DNA of 64,000 bases from Rhabditophanes sp. KR3021. Lineage: Eukaryota > Nematoda > Chromadorea > Rhabditida > Alloionematidae. Below, one piece after another: positions 1-10,207 of the stretch. The stretch lies in the NCBI GenBank assembly GCA_963281155.1, contig CAUJLY010000004.1:1674001-1738000 (forward strand). The letters run 5' to 3'. Position numbers and translations under genes: made by a program. The notes under the pieces were generated by a model. The model saw only the letters and a list, made by a program, of their open reading frames with translations. It had not been told where the DNA came from and made no database searches. The first letter of the stretch is position 1. Each line of letters opens with the position of its first letter.

Positions 1-429
1 CTTCTCCCCTGTATCCTCCATCTGACTTAAAGGGTGATTTAAAGTTGGTGAAGCGCGAGTACAATGAAAACTGCAGTTATAGCAATACTTCAAGGTAAGT
101 AAATGATATTCTTTATTCAAATAATCAAATAAATTTTGTTTAGTGACGACGGAATTTACCATGGAAAATCCCAAAAAGCCAACAGCCGCCGTTACAAAAC
201 ACCTTCTCCACAAGTGCTTCGTAGCCGTCGACAAGCAGCAAATCAACGTGAAAGAAAAAGAATGAATGGGTTAAATGATGCCTTTGAGCAATTAAGAGCT
301 GTCCTACCAGACACCGATACAGGTCGTAGATATTCTAAATTCGAAACGTTACATATGGCACAAATTTATATGACTCAATTACATGAAATCTTAAAAAATG
401 CGGATACTAAAGAGGTTTCAAAAAAGTAA
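1..429 (+). CDS. lin-32: Atonal/lin-32-like bHLH transcription factor (3' part only)
   Basis: The gene is cut by the left edge of the window. Visible exons are 1-94 and 144-429, joined by a 49-bp intron (donor GTAAGT, acceptor TTTAG) that splits a serine codon; the frame is open to the window start. The last exon carries a basic region (RRQAANQRERKRMN), then helix 1, loop and helix 2 ending near TQLHEIL, with a short tail before TAA at 427-429. The basic-region ANxRERxRM signature and the SKFETLHMAQIY stretch are typical of the atonal/neurogenin class, and the whole domain is closest to nematode LIN-32 as I know that family. Such proteins bind E-boxes as heterodimers with a daughterless-type partner and specify sensory neurons. 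A neurogenin-like member is the main alternative. Confidence 0.8.
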
Positions 430-1754
430 ATATTGCAAAGTACAAAACTACACCACCAACTTTCCAAATAGCCATACTCTATAAATTTAACTTATCATCA
501 CCATTTATTATGCTTAACTTATTTAATTGTTTGTAAATAATACCCATTAAACACATATCAAAATAATTATCCTTTCCCTTATTAAATTAAGAAGCATGAT
601 GCCATTAATTGTCCATCATATCTAGATCTCTCAACAAGTACTTCTTTCACAGTCAATCTTGATATAAATTAACATTTAAAATATCACAATTAAAAAGAGA
701 GATTCAAAATTTGTTACATCTGTTGCCATTTGTGTGGCACATGGTGTTGATTTTAGGGAGATTAAAAATGGATTTTTGGAATTTAAAAATATTGTTTTGG
801 AATTTAGATGGTGGACTTTCGATTTTGAATGAGTAAGTCAGCTGGAGGTATATAGATCAAGATTGGGGATTTTAATTGTCTTTTTATTTTTTGGGGAATT
901 TATAGCACTTTTTGTATAAATTTAATGGCCAATTATTTGTTGTCTCAATTTAATGAACATTTATGTTTTGGAAACGTCTTCATTTTTTACGATCCTGGAA
1001 AGTAGGTAAAAGTGATTGTTCATGACAGATAAAGTACCATTTGATGAACTTATTTAACGTCCAACAATAAAAGTGCAAACATATTCAAAAGTCAATTAAA
1101 GGATAATCAGTGGTTGGTGCAATATTGAGAAACATCTGGATTCTCCACCATAATTAAAGGCCATGAACGTTCATGACCAAAACATTCCTTAACCATAGCC
1201 AATTAGCACATTGTCGGCAGCTTTGCTGTTTTTAACTAAAAGGAAAGTCAACTTTTACGCAACTTTTATCGGTTCGAGGTGGTAATTAAGAATGGGCATC
1301 TTTGCTTTATTTTGTTCAGTCTTATGTAATAGAACAAAAGGATTGGTACCGGTATTAACAGGTGCTGATTGAGGTAATAAATTTTGGGTATCAGAGGAAT
1401 GTAATTAAAAGTTTAATTCGAAAGGAATTTATCTTCGTATATATTTATGTATTTACTTGGAATCACTTAAACAAAGACAACGTGTATTGTATTATACTAA
1501 TAACAAATTAATACTTTTGTTCTTATAACAAATTAATATTGTTTACGTATCACAAATTGATATGTTTTTAATACATTTTTATTATTGTATTTGAAATATA
1601 AATGTTTCAAAACATTTAATGAATCACTCAAGTGACTAATTGTTTATGGCATTAAAAAATGATTTCACCACTTTTTTCCTTCCCCAAACTTTTCAAATAA
1701 AAAGATAATTTTTCTCCTCAAATGATAACTTGTACCAACTACCTAACAAGAAAG
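430..1754. other. Intergenic, no gene seen
   Basis: A+T-rich spacer between the bHLH gene and the chitin-binding gene. No open frame with coding character was seen. AATAAA- and ATTAAA-like sites shortly after 480 could serve the bHLH mRNA. Confidence 0.6.
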
Positions 1755-4700
1755 ATGTCAGCACTTATTTTTTGGTATTTAGGTCTTATTTTCATTGTTT
1801 CTTGTCAAGGTTATCCCCACCACCATCATAATCATACAATCGGAGGCAGCCTTACTAGTGTCAGTCTTGATTATTTGTGTTTTGGTGAAGATTTTACTTT
1901 TGTTAAGAATTTTGGATTAGGACCATGTAATTCAGACTATGTTGAATGCAATACTCATATCAAGAAAGCTATTTTTAGAAAATGTAGAATTGGACTTGTT
2001 TATGCAGCAGGAAAATGTGTCTTCCCAACTAAAGTAAAAGAATGTTTTGATACCCAAATTGGCTCGAAGATGCTTGCTCTTAAGCAATTGGCTAAAGAAG
2101 TTGATTTTTGTAATCAAGGTATTTTTGAAACATAATTAAAAGTTACAGACAAAAAATTAAAAGTCACACAAATTTATTGAAAGCCGCAAAAATACAACAC
2201 ATACACTAGTACCCCAAAATATGTTCTGAAAGTCCATTCTGAAAAATCCTTTAAGATGAGTTTGACCGTATCATAATTGATGCGTGAATTCATTCCTAAA
2301 ACAAAGAGATATTTTACCCAATCATGAGTTTGTGACTTGATCACCAAGAGCATTGATGAGGATTGCTGCAATGCTCTCAGCTATATTTTTTGACTTATAT
2401 CCTTTCTCAACAATAATTAGATTCTTTTTGGCAATAAGTAGTTGATTTAAGAAGTGCTCTTTTTGTCGAATAATAATTCCCACTTAATGGAGTGATCAAA
2501 AGATCCTGTGAGAGCATTAACTCCTTTTCCCATATTAATGGATTCCTCTATGTGCTTCATTTTGTCTTCCTTCTTAGTCAATTTAAATTTTAAAATGAAA
2601 ATATATATTTACACAAAAGTAATAACATATTTCTGATTTACAAAAAATAATAATATTTGTATGATCCAGGACCGGGATATTATTTTAGTCCTCCTATCCA
2701 ATCTCAATGTCCAAATGAAAAAATAGTTTGTTCGGATGATGGAAAAGCAATCCCAATGGTTTGTTCGAATGGTCAAAATATTGTTGTTGACAAACATGGA
2801 AGAGATAGATTTGTCTGTCTTGCTAACGGTTATAAATGTTACCATTCTCAGGCAGTTGAACCAATTACTTTGTCGATGGTTGGGCGGTATTGCAGTCAAA
2901 GATCACATCAATTGAATGGAGGTGAAATTGGACCAAACAACTTTTATGGGCATCCAAAGAAAGAAGGAAGAAAAAGTTGTCAAAATTGGTTTGTTGATTG
3001 TCAAGACAATTACAATGGATTCGGGCAAGCTAGACTATTTTGTCCAATCGGCCAAATTTATGATGAGTCTCGAAGAACTTGCAGAGTTCAAAACAACAAC
3101 GACTATTGTCTCAGTCCACAAATGTGTTCTAACCAAAAAATGTGGACAAAAATTCAAGTAGCCGAATGCACTTCTTCATACATTTTCTGTCAATTCATGG
3201 AGCCTGTCAACTACAACTGCGACCACAGCCATGTCATGAGTGAAGGCAAATGCATCTCCAAACTACAGGCTCCAACCTGTCCTAAAACTGAGTCCCCTCC
3301 AAAACCAGAACAAATCAATTGCAAAGGGATTACAGACTATTCCCTTTCATGTTCCGTTTACATGGTATGTGTTGGCGGTAGATTTTATCAAAGATCATGT
3401 CCTCATTTATTCAAATGGGACAGTCAAAGCAAAAATTGTATCAGAGATGATGGGTGTAGGAAACATGACAGTAAAGTCTGTAATGAGGGGGAAATGATAG
3501 CTTCCTTGGATTGCAAATACGTGGATAAATGTTACAATGGGTATTTTGTTAAGAAAAATTGCGAAGGAGACAAAGTAAATTCACAGGAGAGAAGTCTTTG
3601 CCATCAATGCAAACTAATGAAGGATCCTACTGCATATTATCCAAAGGGGAAGGAAATTGAGACTGATGGAGTTGTAGGGCAAACTAGTGACGCCAATTAT
3701 TATACGAAGGAAGCTACTTGTGAGGAGGAAAGTGTATTAATCGGCCCAACTTGTGGAGATTATCTTAGATGCTATTATGGAGCTTATGTAATAGAAACGT
3801 GTGCTTATGGTCATTCTTTTAACGTTCAAAAAAGAATTTGTGAAGCTGGAAATGGAAATTGCCAATCAGCTAATGTTGAAGCGCCTAATAAACATCCACA
3901 AAAGAATGATAACAGCTATTATTACCCACCACCAGAACCAGTTAATCCGGGACCCTACGATCCATTCTATGAAACAGCCTCACAACCAATCTTTATTACA
4001 AATGAATATTCCCTTCCATGTCTATCAACAAACCAAGAAATCGCTTCTAATATCTACGACTGTACCAAATTTTTCAAATGCGATCGTCAGCGCCAAATCT
4101 ACGCTTCCTACAAATGCCCCGAAGGAACTTTCTTTGACATCGACCTACGAAACCACAATCATTGTTCTCGCACCACCACCTGTCATTCAAGCAGTGAATG
4201 TGTTGACGGAACCATGCTTACCACAACAGATTGTGACAAATTCAAAGTTTGTAAAGATAACAGATTCAAAAGCAGAAGGTGTGACAAAAAAAGTCAGTTT
4301 AATGGTTTTAAATGTGATTTCAATGTTGAATGTGAATTAGGGGAGACTGATCCTAGGCCAGATAGAAATTGCAAGGAAGGAGTAATGATTCCACATACTC
4401 ATAAATGTGATCGTTTTTATCAATGTGAACATGGGGAAAATTCTATCAAGGAGTGTGTAAAGGGGAAAGTATTTGATCCTGTCACCCAAAGATGTACTAG
4501 CAGGTTATCTGCTTGTACGCTTGAAGCAAATAGCCATCGTCATTGCATGGAAGGTGAGATTAAGAATATTCCAAGTATTGAAAAGGCTTTGAGATATGCA
4601 GAGAAGGGAAGTTATCATTTGATTACTACTTTGTTCATGAAGTGTGTCGATGGGGAGTTTGTGACAATTCAATGTAAGGATAATGTCAATTTTGAGGTTT

Positions 4701-5025
4701 ATAAATTGGAATGTATGAATTACTTTCCTCATAGTACTCCAGGGCATTACCATACTACTACTCCAGCTCCCTACCAGTACAGTTTCGATTGGAACAGACC
4801 GTGTACTGAAGCTCCTGATCACAAAGGATTTCATTACGATCCCCGTGATTGCAAAAAATTCTTCCAATGTGCTCATGACAGATGGGTGCCCAAAGATTGC
4901 GCTCCAGGTATTTGATCTCCCATTTAAATTTAATCTTTTTTGTATTATTAGGAACCGCTTGGAGTGAAAAACTGACAGTTTGCGATCATATTGCTAATGT
5001 CGCTAGGTGCAATAATCACCAATAA
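1755..5025 (+). CDS. cbd-1: Secreted multi-domain chitin-binding (CBM14/peritrophin-A) protein, CBD-1-like
   Basis: Three exons (1755-2118, 2670-4907, 4952-5025) join in phase to give about 891 residues. The ATG at 1755 is preferred over codons upstream because it begins directly with a signal peptide (MSALIFWYLGLIFIVSCQG). The mature protein contains about twelve cysteine-rich modules of six-Cys peritrophin-A type; the clearest are in the second half, with C-x-DCxxFxxC spacing and aromatic residues that stack on chitin. Nematode CBD-1 has a similar domain number and anchors eggshell and perivitelline layers, so an extracellular structural role in chitinous eggshell is likely. A Ser/Thr/Pro linker near 4735-4790 separates the last module. 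Intron 1 is unusually long (551 bp) and holds a decayed ORF set on the other strand. Family assignment is firm; the exact orthologue is inferred. Confidence 0.82.
2174..2560 (-). pseudogene. Decayed unrecognised ORF set inside intron 1 of the chitin-binding gene
   Basis: On the minus strand three overlapping open segments follow one another in different frames: about 2560-2445 starting at an ATG, 2468-2322 without ATG and ending in TGA, and 2371-2174. Their composition looks coding (for example KKNLIIVEKGYKSKNIAESI, then a hydrophobic end), but frames change at least twice. I do not recognise the family. It may be an old gene remnant or chance. Confidence 0.25.
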
Positions 5026-5133
5026 TTATTGCTGACTCACCTTATTGAATTTATTTTATAATGAGTAATAGTTTGGAACTTTTAAATTATTTAGCCTTTT
5101 CAATGTCTGAAATTTCTATTAAAATAAAATTCA

Positions 5134-5141
5134 TATAAATA
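5134..5141 (+). promoter_or_regulatory. TATA-like box before the second chitin-binding gene
   Basis: TATAAATA lies 32 bp before the ATG at 5173. If used, the 5' leader would be very short, as in some strongly expressed nematode secretory genes. No direct evidence of use. Confidence 0.3.
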
Positions 5142-5172
5142 TAAAGCAATTTCGTAATTTAATCATCAGTCC

Positions 5173-5982
5173 ATGGTTTCATTTGTTGTATTAGTTCCTT
5201 TTCTTGTTTCTTCTATTTACGGACACGGACAGCCAGGCCCAATTCATCATCCATCCGAATATGGACAACCAGGCCCGATTTCTCCACCCGGTTATGGACA
5301 GCCAGGCCCAATTGATCCTCCAATTTTCCCACCAGGCCCATCTTATCCAGAACCTGCACTTCCTTTCCCACCAAACCATCACCATCACGAAGGCACCTTT
5401 GTCAAACACAACTTCCATATCAAATGTGGCCATAGAGACCATAAAGTAGTCGTCAATTTGCATGATTGTTCTCAATACTACAAATGTTCCAGACACAACC
5501 ACAGCTACGACTTGTTCCAATGCCCAAAAGGAACTAACTTCGACAGAAAGCATGAAGGAAAGGAAGGTCGTTATTGTTCTCATCACGCCAGATGCCATAG
5601 ATATGGAAGATGCCACGGTGGAGACATCATCTTGATGGTCAATTGCGGTAGGTATAAAGAATGTGTTAATGGAAGGTTTAAGGGAAAAGTGTGTGACAAA
5701 AATAGATGGTTTGATGGTAATGAGTGTGTGAGGGATGAATTTTGTGAGGAACAAGAAGCAACCTGCAAAGAAGGTGTTAAGGTTGAAGACAAGGATAATT
5801 GCAAGAGATTCTTTGTATGCGAAGATGGGAAGAAAATTCTCAAGCAATGTTCAAGGGGTAGAGGATTTGATGCTTTTCAACAAAGATGTACTAAAGAACT
5901 AAATAGTTGTGATGGAGAGTATGAAGTTTATCCTGAACCACCACCTTATTATCCATCCCCAAATCCAATTAGTCCATATTAA
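5173..5982 (+). CDS. Secreted three-module chitin-binding protein with GQPGPI repeats
   Basis: Single-exon gene, 269 residues. A signal peptide (residues 1-18, MVSFVVLVPFLVSSIYG) is followed by a proline/glycine linker with repeated GQPGPI units (about residues 19-60) and three six-cysteine peritrophin-A/CBM14 modules (about 82-140, 141-190, 195-245). The modules align in order with three consecutive modules of the neighbouring larger gene (about 4000-4510), including the shared CKEGV and QQRC/TQRC positions, so it probably arose by partial duplication of that gene 150 bp upstream. Role: chitin binding in an extracellular matrix, probably eggshell or cuticle. AATAAATAAA follows the stop codon. 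No breaks seen. Confidence 0.82.
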   Translation: MVSFVVLVPFLVSSIYGHGQPGPIHHPSEYGQPGPISPPGYGQPGPIDPPIFPPGPSYPEPALPFPPNHHHHEGTFVKHNFHIKCGHRDHKVVVNLHDCSQYYKCSRHNHSYDLFQCPKGTNFDRKHEGKEGRYCSHHARCHRYGRCHGGDIILMVNCGRYKECVNGRFKGKVCDKNRWFDGNECVRDEFCEEQEATCKEGVKVEDKDNCKRFFVCEDGKKILKQCSRGRGFDAFQQRCTKELNSCDGEYEVYPEPPPYYPSPNPISPY

Positions 5983-6284
5983 TTTGTCGTTAAAACCAAT
6001 AAATAAACTATTTTTAATTTAACACAACCAATGACTTCTAATTTTGCATAATAAATAAAAAACGTGGCATTTCACTGAATAAACAACTTTAAATAAGCTT
6101 AAACAATTTTTACCAACTCGCCATCAAACACATTAAATAGATAACTTTATTCAGTCCAATTGTTGAGGATATTATTAATTATGCAATAAGTAACTAGTTT
6201 ACAATAACACAAATCGTTTCAGGTGTTATTAGTTTTTATGTACATATACTATTATACTTCTTTTACATACCCTATTTGGTGGTG
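5983..6284. other. Intergenic spacer between convergent genes
   Basis: Contains poly(A)-signal-like AATAAA sites for the plus-strand chitin-binding gene. Nothing else seen. Confidence 0.6.
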
Positions 6285-7318
6285 TTATATTTTCATGAAT
6301 TTTTTAATCAAGATATGAAGATCCTTCATGTGAGCTCTTTTTGATGGAGGCCTGGGAAAGTATTTTTGAGTTAGGACTTCCAGGATTTCGGGAGGTGTTT
6401 GAAGATGGTGGACAGGTGGGATTCCTTGTTTAATTAGATTGGCAGCTTTTTTCGTTTGGAAGCCGAGATAAGGAGTTTCCCCTTCGCCGAAGATTTCGAT
6501 CAATGTAACCCCATAGGTATAAACATCTGTATTGTAAGAAAACACAGCTGATCTCAAGGTTTCAGGAGCTAGATGTCTGATTGGAAGTGGGGTGTTTTGA
6601 TCTTCAAGAATAAACTTTGTTTCTTCGGGCTTCAGAATGACAGCTTGGCCAAAATCACTGATTTTGACGTGACCGACATTGTCTTGTGATGTAAAAAGCA
6701 ACAAATTCCTTGACGCTACATCCCGATGGAGGCAAAATTGATTATGAAGGTACGTGAGTCCACTAGCTGTATCAACGGCATACCCCAAACGAACATTAAT
6801 TGCAATAGCCTTGTTTTTCTTGAGATGGCGATCAAGACTACCATGTGGGGAAAGTTCCATGACGATAAGAATAGGATCTCTGAAAAGGCAGATTCCATGA
6901 AACTTGACGATTTGGTCGTGGGCATGCTTTCTCATAATACTGGCTTCAGCCTCAGCTTCCTTGATAATTTGGAGGAATTGTTCCCAGTCTTGCTCTTCTG
7001 GACTTTGACAGCAACTTTGAGTAGTTCATTCTTGGTTTTCATAGTTCCTGAAAAAACTTCTCCAAAATCACCGGAACCAATGCGTTTGTCTCTGGCGATT
7101 GAAGTGAAGTCGAGTTCCCACCAAGACCTTGGAACTGGATCGCGAAGAAATACGTCGTGCAAGGTAGAAATTGTACTTTTGGTAGTAACAAAATACTGGA
7201 TCAATTTGGTGATGGAAGGAAAGACTCTCGAAACAATAGCAAATTCATTCCCAAGTGGCAAAATATTGAAATGCAATCTTGTGTATAGTTTAATATGACA
7301 TAGATATTCAAATTTCAT
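6285..7318 (-). pseudogene. SH2/Fer-like tyrosine kinase copy, 5'-truncated and frameshifted
   Basis: The minus strand encodes a kinase in two frames: 7318 to about 6995, then about 6995 to 6285. The first part has the tail of an SH2 domain and the glycine loop GSGDFGEV plus VAVKV lysine. The second part resumes within helix C and has the catalytic loop HRDVASRN, DFG and an APE-type motif (HLAPETL). The frame changes by one base near 6995 with no splice signals, and no SH2 core (arginine pocket) can be found upstream in 7319-7717. Both point to a pseudogene, though a base-call error could explain the frameshift alone. The intact relative lies at 23018-25621. Nematodes carry many such Fer-like SH2 kinases, often expressed in the male germ line. 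Confidence 0.7.
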
Positions 7319-7717
7319 CTTACATAATACATACTTTTGTAATAATAGTGTTATTAAATGCTTCCTTTTTAATTGGAAACATAAATATTAGTCCATATTC
7401 ATTAATAAAACTTTCATACACACCTATATTCAAACAAAGTTTATGGCTCAACTTTCTTCATTGAAATCACACAAAATATTAAAATAAAGGAGGGAGAAAT
7501 AGGTTTTGTACGACAGAGGATGATTTCAATTTTAAAGCATGGTAATGATTTTTTTACAAAAGTTAACTTTTCTTACAAATAAACAAAACATGGAAACGGC
7601 TTTAGCTTAGTCTCACATATCTAAAACTTGCCTAAATGACGAATTTATATGCATGGCTCTTGGAAATACAAAAGATTTATTAAAAGACCAATAAAATACA
7701 CACAAACAATATTTATT
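7319..7717. other. Spacer between kinase copy and BUD13-like gene
   Basis: A+T-rich. I searched the minus strand here for the missing SH2 amino-terminal half and found none. Confidence 0.55.
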
Positions 7718-8272
7718 CTATTGTTGATATTCCGATTCTATTCTGTACCGCAGTTCGGCATCAGCTTCCCTTTCATTGAATTTAGAAGCCAATTTAGACT
7801 CAAATCCATTTGATCTGTTTACACCGTCCCATCGATACCCAGGCACGATGTCAAATCTATTTTGAGGAAAAGTACCTTTATATTTTGGGTAAAGTGTTCC
7901 GGAGATCATTTTCTTTTTGTAAATTTTGGCCTCGACTCGATCACGCATAGGGTCGTCAAACACAACTTGACTCAGCAAATGAGCTTTCATCTTTTCGTCA
8001 TCCTTGTATCGAGCAAAGTTTTCGGTGGCAGCATCTTCTAGCTCTTGTTGTTTTTCACGTCGTAGAAGGGCTTGTGATATGCCTCGGTTAATTTCATTAT
8101 GTTTTTCGTTTATTCCTTCTTGAATTAATTCCTCGCGAGCCTTCTTTTCGATATCTTCTTTTAGGAATGGTTTCGTAAAGGATGCCCGCACAACAGTTTC
8201 ACCATATGGATTCGGCCTCTTGCTCGAACATGGGGCATCGTCGTGTTCATACTTTCTTTTGTGGTGGGACAT
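7718..8272 (-). CDS. BUD13-like RES-complex splicing factor (short form)
   Basis: Single open frame of 184 residues. The C-terminal third contains the signature of BUD13/CWC26: PKYKG, PQNRFDIVPGYRWDGVNRSNGFE, followed by a charged tail. BUD13 belongs to the RES complex (with SNU17/RBM17-type and PML1 partners), which binds the activated spliceosome and aids pre-mRNA retention and splicing in the nucleus. The N-terminal half is a charged, probably helical region with KR-rich segments. It is much shorter than animal BUD13 (several hundred residues), mainly because the repetitive N-terminal region is missing; no upstream exon was found in 8273-9034. Family call is good; whether the N terminus is complete is uncertain. 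Confidence 0.8.
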   Translation of the reverse strand: MSHHKRKYEHDDAPCSSKRPNPYGETVVRASFTKPFLKEDIEKKAREELIQEGINEKHNEINRGISQALLRREKQQELEDAATENFARYKDDEKMKAHLLSQVVFDDPMRDRVEAKIYKKKMISGTLYPKYKGTFPQNRFDIVPGYRWDGVNRSNGFESKLASKFNEREADAELRYRIESEYQQ

Positions 8273-9034
8273 TAATAGTGGATGAATATATAACGGTTAC
8301 CTGACAGAAAAATAAAAAACAATATAAAGATAATTAATCGGATGAAAAGCAAAATGAATATCTGAAGACAGTTTACTCCAATGTTATCGTTGTTGGAATT
8401 AGTATCTAATAAAAGTAGCAAAATGTGCTATAAAAACTAAACTTAGATCATTTGGTAAAAGAATTAATTAATATAAGTTCTATAGATTCTCACGATAAGA
8501 TCAATTTAATTCGCTAAATAAGTACAATGAGTAGTTTATATCTTCCCAAAATTCATTGATAACGACTTTATCTATTTGTTATTTTGGTGGTTGAAAAAGA
8601 GATGAACCATTAAATAGTTTTTAAAACAGCATAAAAGTAATTATGAATATTTTTAAGATTGAAAGAAGCTTAATAACAATTAAGCAACATAAAATTAGAA
8701 TCATAAAATTTAATTAGAACAATAAGTTATTCATACACGTATGTTTGGATTTAAATAATATTTGTATGTCAAATATCAATAACTTAATTGAATGCATGTA
8801 TCTTATGCTAATTATTAATTGCACATTCCACTGACTCAATGAATGTTAAACAATGCAAAATTCTATTTTTTAATTTGATAATTATTCTTTTGTTATTCGA
8901 ATTATAACGAACACAAATTTAATTCATTTTTACAAAAACACTTATTTTTTTCAAAACAATATTAGTGGAAACACCTTTTGATTCAATTTATTAAAAAATT
9001 AAAACCAAATTTCAAATTAAAAGACAAGTATAAA
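8273..9034. other. Intergenic, no gene seen
   Basis: Very A+T-rich spacer between the BUD13-like and cyclophilin-E genes on the same strand. Poly(A)-like TTTATT on the plus strand lies near the 3' end of the cyclophilin gene. Nothing else supported. Confidence 0.6.
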
Positions 9035-10071
9035 TTATAATTCACCACATTCTGAAATTGTGATTTCAGCCTTGGGTGTCCCACTCGTAGTTCCATACGA
9101 CTCTATCTCTTTCAACACATTCATTCCTTCACAGACATGTCCAAAGACAACATGTTTCTAAAAGAAAAGTAAATGAATGGTCGGTAAATAGGATAAACTT
9201 ACGCCATCTAACCAATCAGTTTTAGCTGTACAGATGAAAAACTGGGACCCATTTGTATTTTTTCCACAATTCGCCATTGACAGTGTTCCGGGCATTACGT
9301 GTTTTAGGGTAAAGTTTTCATCGTCTATAAAACATTTATTTAAAGATTAAAATTCAATTGAATCAAAACCTACCGAACTTTGGACCGTAAATGGACTTTC
9401 CCCCACTCCCATTATTTTTTGTGAAGTCACCTCCTTGGATCATGAATTTTGGGATTATCCGATGAAATTTTGATCCTTGAAAACCATATCCTTTTTCTCC
9501 TGTGCATAGTACTCTGAAGTTTTCTGCTGTCTTGGGTACAACGTCAGATCTCAATTCCATGACAATCTTTCCAACATGTCGAATGCCGATATTTATGCTG
9601 AAGAATACTCTAGGTAATTTTTCTTTAAGGAGGGTCTCGGAAACTGTTGGATTGTCTTGTTCTTTACCAGCATCTTCTTGCTCAACCTTGCCAGTAGCAT
9701 ACTTCTTAATCCACTCATCATCCGCCCATAAAGGTTTGCCACTTCTCTCATTAGCATTAATAGTCTTGGCAAAGTTAACCCTAATAACACGTCCAAACAA
9801 CTCTGCATGATCCATGTTATCTATTGCAGATTGCGCATCTGATCGTTCGTCAAATTCCACAAATCTAAAAAACGATTATAAATCTCTTATTCAATCAAAA
9901 AACTTACGCGAATCCACGTTTTTTGCCTGATTCATAGTCTAGGGGCAGCGAACAGCCGACGATTTCTCCGAATGTCACAAATACAGAGGATAGGTATTCT
10001 TCGTTTACCTCATCACTGAATCCAGTTATAAATACTGTCTTGTGGGGGTTATGAGGAAAGTTTGCAGCCAT
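9035..10071 (-). CDS. cyn-13: Cyclophilin E (RRM + peptidyl-prolyl isomerase), PPIE/CYN-13
   Basis: Four exons (10071-9908, 9864-9374, 9324-9203, 9157-9035) join in phase to 299 residues, matching the usual ~300 of PPIE. Residues about 5-85 form an RNA-recognition motif (VFITGF RNP2; KKRGFAFVEF RNP1, created across intron 1). Residues about 140-298 are a cyclophilin with the isomerase core [22 protein letters not shown] and NGSQFFI; the catalytic Arg in FHR is present. PPIE is a spliceosome-associated prolyl isomerase in the nucleus that binds RNA and the MLL PHD finger in vertebrates. The ATG at 10071 is chosen because upstream in-frame codons precede a better context. Introns are 43-49 bp. 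It starts 137 bp after the end of the cuticlin gene on the same strand, so joint transcription is possible. Confidence 0.93.
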
Positions 10072-10207
10072 TTTAGTGAGTATCCGAACAAACAAAAACG
10101 ACTTTTGAATTATATGATGTCTATATTCCAACCTGTTTACCGAACAAACGCTCCGAGAATTCGTTAGATCAAAAATTTATTAAAAAGATATAAAAATGTA
10201 GAGACAA

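Noticed and set aside
1250..1300. GGTTCGAG resembling a tRNA B box
   Set aside because: No matching A box, acceptor stem or cloverleaf around it. No tRNA or rRNA gene was recognised in the window.
5191..5847. 218-codon minus-strand ORF
   Set aside because: Exact antisense of the chitin-binding gene with a strong signal peptide and Cys pattern on the plus strand; a shadow.
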